Origin: Dyadobacter sp. SG02
GTDB lineage: Bacteria; Bacteroidota; Bacteroidia; Cytophagales; Spirosomataceae
NCBI RefSeq assembly: GCF_900109045.1
Contig: NZ_FNYL01000003.1
Location: forward strand, 496,001-560,000
Direction of reading: 5' to 3'
Length of the DNA: 64,000 nucleotides
A program made the position numbers and the translations under genes. Position 1 is the first letter of the stretch, and each line of letters begins with the position of its first letter. The notes under the pieces are model-generated. The model saw only the letters and a list, made by a program, of their open reading frames with translations. It was not told where the DNA came from and ran no database searches. Below, piece by piece: positions 60,829 to 64,000 of this stretch.

Positions 60829-60868
60829 AATACGGTGCTGGATTTTCCGGGGCCGTATTTATTTTTTT
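60829..60868 (+). terminator. Terminator after the PepSY-like gene
   Basis: AATACGG/CCGTATT forms a seven-bp stem followed by TATTTTTTT. The stop codon of the convergent Lrp gene lies in the T run. Confidence 0.6.
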
Positions 60869-61335
60869 GAGGGTATCATTTCCAGCGCCGACGAGTTTTT
60901 GATCTCACCCATAACAAACAAGCTGTGCGTGCTGCCGATGTTTTCCAGCGAGCCCAGCTTTTGCATTAAAAACTGCTGGTACTGCGACATATCGTCAACC
61001 ACCACTTTCAGTAGGAAATCATAGTCGCCGGAGATATTGAAGCATTCCATTACCTCGCCCATCGCCGACACGGCTTTCACGAATTTTTCGCCCATTACCT
61101 TCGAATGCTCTTTCAGGGCAATGTTGCAGAAGGCCATCAGTTTCTTGCCTACCTTCTCGCGGTCAACCAGCGCTACGTATTTCTTGATGATTCCTTCCTT
61201 TTCCAGCCTTCGTACCCGCTCATATACGGGTGTGTAGGAAAGGTTCAACTTTTCCGACAGTTCGCGTGTTTTCAAAGTGGCGTCCTGTTGCAGCAAATGC
61301 AGGATTTTGGCGTCAATATCGTCCAGATTATGCAT
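60859..61335 (-). CDS. Lrp/AsnC-family transcriptional regulator
   Basis: The ATG at 61335 was chosen over a GTG seven codons earlier. The 158-residue protein has an N-terminal winged helix (LDDIDAKILHLLQQDATLKT, ELSEKLNLSYTPVYERVRRL, GIIKKYVALVDRE). The C-terminal RAM ligand domain is ECFNISGDYDFLLKVVVDDM, then GSTHSLFVMGEIKNSSALEM. Lrp-type proteins respond to amino acids. It is divergent to metH, which makes methionine or another amino acid a likely signal and metH a likely target. Confidence 0.92.
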   Translation of the reverse strand: MHNLDDIDAKILHLLQQDATLKTRELSEKLNLSYTPVYERVRRLEKEGIIKKYVALVDREKVGKKLMAFCNIALKEHSKVMGEKFVKAVSAMGEVMECFNISGDYDFLLKVVVDDMSQYQQFLMQKLGSLENIGSTHSLFVMGEIKNSSALEMIPSKK

Positions 61336-61436
61336 AGATAGAATATCTTTATTCACTCCGAGATGGCTTCGAATATAGATAAATAATTTAGGTTTGATAA
61401 AAGTGTCAGACTATTAATCTGAATTTTTTGATTTTA

Positions 61437-61466
61437 TTGAACAAAACATCTATTGGGTTAAATTTG
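61437..61466 (+). promoter_or_regulatory. Bacteroidota-type promoter of metH
   Basis: TTG at 61437-61439 and TAAATTTG at 61459-61466 are exactly 19 bases apart, matching the -33 and -7 consensus. Transcription should start near 61472. Confidence 0.6.
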
Positions 61467-61474
61467 CTGATTCA

Positions 61475-61490
61475 AAAAGCATGTGCTTTT
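61475..61490. promoter_or_regulatory. Palindrome at the metH transcription start
   Basis: AAAAGCATGTGCTTTT has seven-base arms and lies just after the -7 element, between the lrp-type gene and metH. It is a candidate operator or a short leader hairpin. Confidence 0.5.
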
Positions 61491-61523
61491 CCGGCGAAAT
61501 GATAATCAGACATTTAAAACACT

Positions 61524-64000
61524 ATGGTAGCAACTCAAAAAGCAGATATCCGCGAAATTCTTAAAAACCGTATTCTGGTACTGGATGGCGCTATGGGTAC
61601 GATGATCCAGCGGTATAAATTGGAGGATCACGACTACCGGGGAGAACGATTCGCCGACTGGCCGCACGATGTGAAGGGGAATAACGACCTGCTTTCACTG
61701 ACGCGTCCGGACATTATCAAAGAAATTCACGCCGCCTATTTCGCGGCAGGGGCAGATATTGCCGAAACCAATACATTTTCAGGTACGACCATCGCCATGG
61801 CCGATTACGGCATGGAGGAGATCGTGTATGAGCTCAATTATGAGTCGGCGCGGCTGGCACGCGAGGTGGCCGACGAGTTTACCGAGCGCGAGCCGCACAA
61901 GCCGCGTTTTGTGGCCGGTTCCATTGGCCCGACCAACCGCACCGCATCGCTTTCGCCGGACGTGAACAATCCCGGTTTCCGGGCGATCAGCTTCGATCAG
62001 TTAGTAACAGCTTACTACGAGCAAATAAAGGGCCTGACCGACGGCGGTTGCGACCTGCTTCTCGTTGAAACCATTTTTGATACATTGAATGCCAAAGCGG
62101 CGCTTTTCGCGATCGACCAGTTCTTCGTGGATGCTAAGGCAGGTAAGGTGCCGCATTTGCCATCATGGCGGATCGAGCCGGGGCAGGCGTTACCGATCAT
62201 GATTTCGGGAACGATTACCGATGCTTCCGGACGTACTCTTTCAGGACAAACCACCGAGGCATTCCTGACTTCCGTATCCCATTTACCATTATTATCAGTG
62301 GGTTTGAACTGTGCATTAGGAGCGGATTTGATGCGTCCTTATGTGCAGATCATGGCCAAGGAATCGCCTTTTTACACCTCGGCGCACCCTAACGCGGGCT
62401 TGCCAAACGAAATGGGCGAATACGACGAGACTCCCGAGCAAATGGGCGAAGTTATCGACGGGTTTTTGAGGGATAACCTGATCAATATCATCGGAGGTTG
62501 CTGTGGAACAACGCCTGACCACATTCGCGTAATCGCCGACATCGCAGGCAAGCATAGCCCGCGTCCGTTGCCGGTATCGGAAACTGTCATGAAGCTCTCG
62601 GGCCTCGAACCGGTGAAGATCAATTCGCTGACCAATTTTGTGAACATCGGCGAGCGCTGTAATGTAACCGGCTCCAAGAAATTTGCCCGCCTGATCCGTG
62701 AAAGCAAATACGACGAAGCGCTGACCATCGCGCGTGAGCAGGTCGAAAGCGGCGCGCAGGTGATCGATGTGAACCTCGACGAAGGTATGATCGACGGCGT
62801 GGAAGCCATGAAGACGTTTGTAAACCTGATCGCATCCGAGCCGGACATTTCCAAGGTGCCTTTGATGATCGACTCTTCCAAATGGGAGGTGATCGAATCG
62901 GGTTTGAAATGCGTGCAGGGAAAATCCATTGTGAACTCGATTTCGCTCAAAGAGGGCGAAGAGAAATTCAAGGAATCGGCGCGGACGGTGCTTCGCTATG
63001 GTGCTGCCACGGTAGTAATGGCTTTTGATGAAAAAGGTCAGGCCGATAACTATGAGCGCCGGATCGAAATCTGCGAACGTGCTTACCGCATTCTCGTAGA
63101 TGAAGTGGGTTTCCCGGCCGAGGACATCATTTTTGACCCCAACATCCTGACCGTCGCGACGGGAATGGAAGAGCATAATAATTACGCGGTTGACTTTATC
63201 AATGCCGTACGGTGGATTAAGGAAAATCTTCCCCATGCGAAAGTTTCGGGCGGTGTTTCGAACGTTTCGTTCAGTTTCCGCGGTAATGAGCCGGTGCGCG
63301 AGGCAATCCACACGGCATTCCTCTACCACGCGATCAAGGCTGGAATGGATATGGGTATTGTGAATGCAGGCCAGATCGGCATTTATGATGAAATTCCGAA
63401 AGATGTTTTGGAACTGGTGGAAGATGTGTTGCTTAACCGCCGTCCGGATTCGACCGAACGTCTGGTGAGCTATGCAGAGACCGTCAAAGATAAAGGCAAG
63501 ACGCAAACCGGTCCTGACCTTTCATGGAGAGAGCTCCCTGTCAAAGAACGCATTTCCCATGCATTGGTAAAAGGTATTGCCGACTACGTAGATGAAGATA
63601 CAGAGGAATGCCGCCTCCTGTTCGACCGTCCGCTGGAAGTAATCGAAGGGCCTTTAATGGATGGTATGAGCATTGTAGGCGACTTGTTTGGAGAAGGTAA
63701 AATGTTCCTTCCGCAGGTTGTGAAATCGGCGCGCGTGATGAAAAAGGCCGTAGCCTATTTGCAGCCATTTATTGAGGCTGAAAAACAGGAAGGTAATTCT
63801 TCGGCAGGTAAGATCCTGATGGCGACCGTAAAAGGCGACGTACATGACATTGGGAAAAACATTGTCGGTGTGGTGCTGGGTTGTAATAATTACGAGATCA
63901 TCGACCTCGGTGTGATGGTGCCGACGGATAAGATACTGGCGGCTGCGCTGGAACATAATGTAGATATCATCGGTCTCTCCGGCCTGATTACGCCGTCGCT
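61524..64000 (+). CDS. metH: Cobalamin-dependent methionine synthase (3' end outside window)
   Basis: The frame is open from the ATG at 61524 to the window edge (825 codons and two bases). The homocysteine domain has [20 protein letters not shown] and zinc cysteines in [15 protein letters not shown] and [14 protein letters not shown]. The folate domain has [20 protein letters not shown] and [20 protein letters not shown]. The cap and B12 domain has [20 protein letters not shown], with His774 as lower ligand of cobalamin. The AdoMet reactivation domain would lie downstream. It complements metE when B12 is present. Confidence 0.97.
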   Translation, partial: MVATQKADIREILKNRILVLDGAMGTMIQRYKLEDHDYRGERFADWPHDVKGNNDLLSLTRPDIIKEIHAAYFAAGADIAETNTFSGTTIAMADYGMEEIVYELNYESARLAREVADEFTEREPHKPRFVAGSIGPTNRTASLSPDVNNPGFRAISFDQLVTAYYEQIKGLTDGGCDLLLVETIFDTLNAKAALFAIDQFFVDAKAGKVPHLPSWRIEPGQALPIMISGTITDASGRTLSGQTTEAFLTSVSHLPLLSVGLNCALGADLMRPYVQIMAKESPFYTSAHPNAGLPNEMGEYDETPEQMGEVIDGFLRDNLINIIGGCCGTTPDHIRVIADIAGKHSPRPLPVSETVMKLSGLEPVKINSLTNFVNIGERCNVTGSKKFARLIRESKYDEALTIAREQVESGAQVIDVNLDEGMIDGVEAMKTFVNLIASEPDISKVPLMIDSSKWEVIESGLKCVQGKSIVNSISLKEGEEKFKESARTVLRYGAATVVMAFDEKGQADNYERRIEICERAYRILVDEVGFPAEDIIFDPNILTVATGMEEHNNYAVDFINAVRWIKENLPHAKVSGGVSNVSFSFRGNEPVREAIHTAFLYHAIKAGMDMGIVNAGQIGIYDEIPKDVLELVEDVLLNRRPDSTERLVSYAETVKDKGKTQTGPDLSWRELPVKERISHALVKGIADYVDEDTEECRLLFDRPLEVIEGPLMDGMSIVGDLFGEGKMFLPQVVKSARVMKKAVAYLQPFIEAEKQEGNSSAGKILMATVKGDVHDIGKNIVGVVLGCNNYEIIDLGVMVPTDKILAAALEHNVDIIGLSGLITPS

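Noticed and set aside
62316..63506. Long open frame of 396 codons on the minus strand
   Set aside because: It lies fully antisense to metH, whose reading frame shows all family motifs. High GC at codon third positions leaves the opposite frame open.

Overview
The window looks like chromosome of a Bacteroidota bacterium of the Cytophagales type, with Dyadobacter or a close relative as the best guess. GC is near 50 percent. Intergenic promoters, where visible, follow the Bacteroidota pattern TTG-N19-TAnnTTTG. Several genes start with TTG, and there are ECF sigma/FecR-type modules, many signal-peptide or lipoprotein exports, and DUF2911, DUF5668 and head-GIN proteins. The genus is inferred from general resemblance only. 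No tRNA, rRNA, CRISPR array, phage or complete insertion sequence was seen.

Layout, 1-17 kb: the 3' end of a serine hydrolase; a YoeB-type toxin with a shortened antitoxin; DUF2911 and NTF2-like proteins; a sorbosone/glucose dehydrogenase-like lipoprotein; an SDR-DUF2798 pair behind three palindromes; fabF; a HAD phosphatase; a beta-barrel protein; an EamA transporter; a methyltransferase/UbiA-like pair; M28 and M17 peptidases; an ATP-grasp protein; a decayed SRPBCC/ArsR locus; a DUF1016 nuclease-like protein and an NTF2-like export. 17-28 kb: a galacturonate/pectin catabolic operon on the minus strand (ExuT-like MFS, UxaB, GH105, KdgF, KduI, KduD) with a divergent LacI-family regulator, then a Nudix hydrolase and a GH31 glycosidase. 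28-34.5 kb: an odd redoxin, an aminotransferase, a Xre-RES toxin-antitoxin pair, an FtsX-like permease and glutamine-dependent NAD synthase.

34.5-49.3 kb: an ECF sigma/FecR/STN module whose last product carries five 16-residue repeats; a head-GIN lipoprotein; a VanX-like dipeptidase; a PspC/DUF5668/LiaF-like envelope-stress operon; a TrpF-like protein without the catalytic cysteine; a DUF4160/DUF2442 pair; aldose epimerase, galactokinase and a 2-hydroxyacid dehydrogenase; a HEAT-like protein, fumarase and a NagB-type deaminase. 49.3-64 kb: a cobalamin riboswitch in front of metE; two inverted arrays of 10-bp repeats; a thioesterase; a four-gene carbamoyltransferase / SGNH / DUF5989 (SxtK-like) / SxtJ-like cluster; Ppx/GppA; an ECF sigma factor with a protein that looks like a dual-membrane-spanning anti-sigma factor; a PepSY-like lipoprotein; an Lrp/AsnC regulator and the start of metH.

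Three points stand out. First, the carbamoyltransferase module is a compact conserved-looking unit of unknown function, and its 49-codon DUF5989 gene is easily missed. Second, the sigma/anti-sigma pair at 57.9-59.9 kb has an architecture that would join the cytoplasm to the outer membrane in one chain. Third, both methionine synthases lie within about 10 kb, with the B12-independent one under a B12 riboswitch, so the region acts as a vitamin-dependent switch for methionine synthesis.
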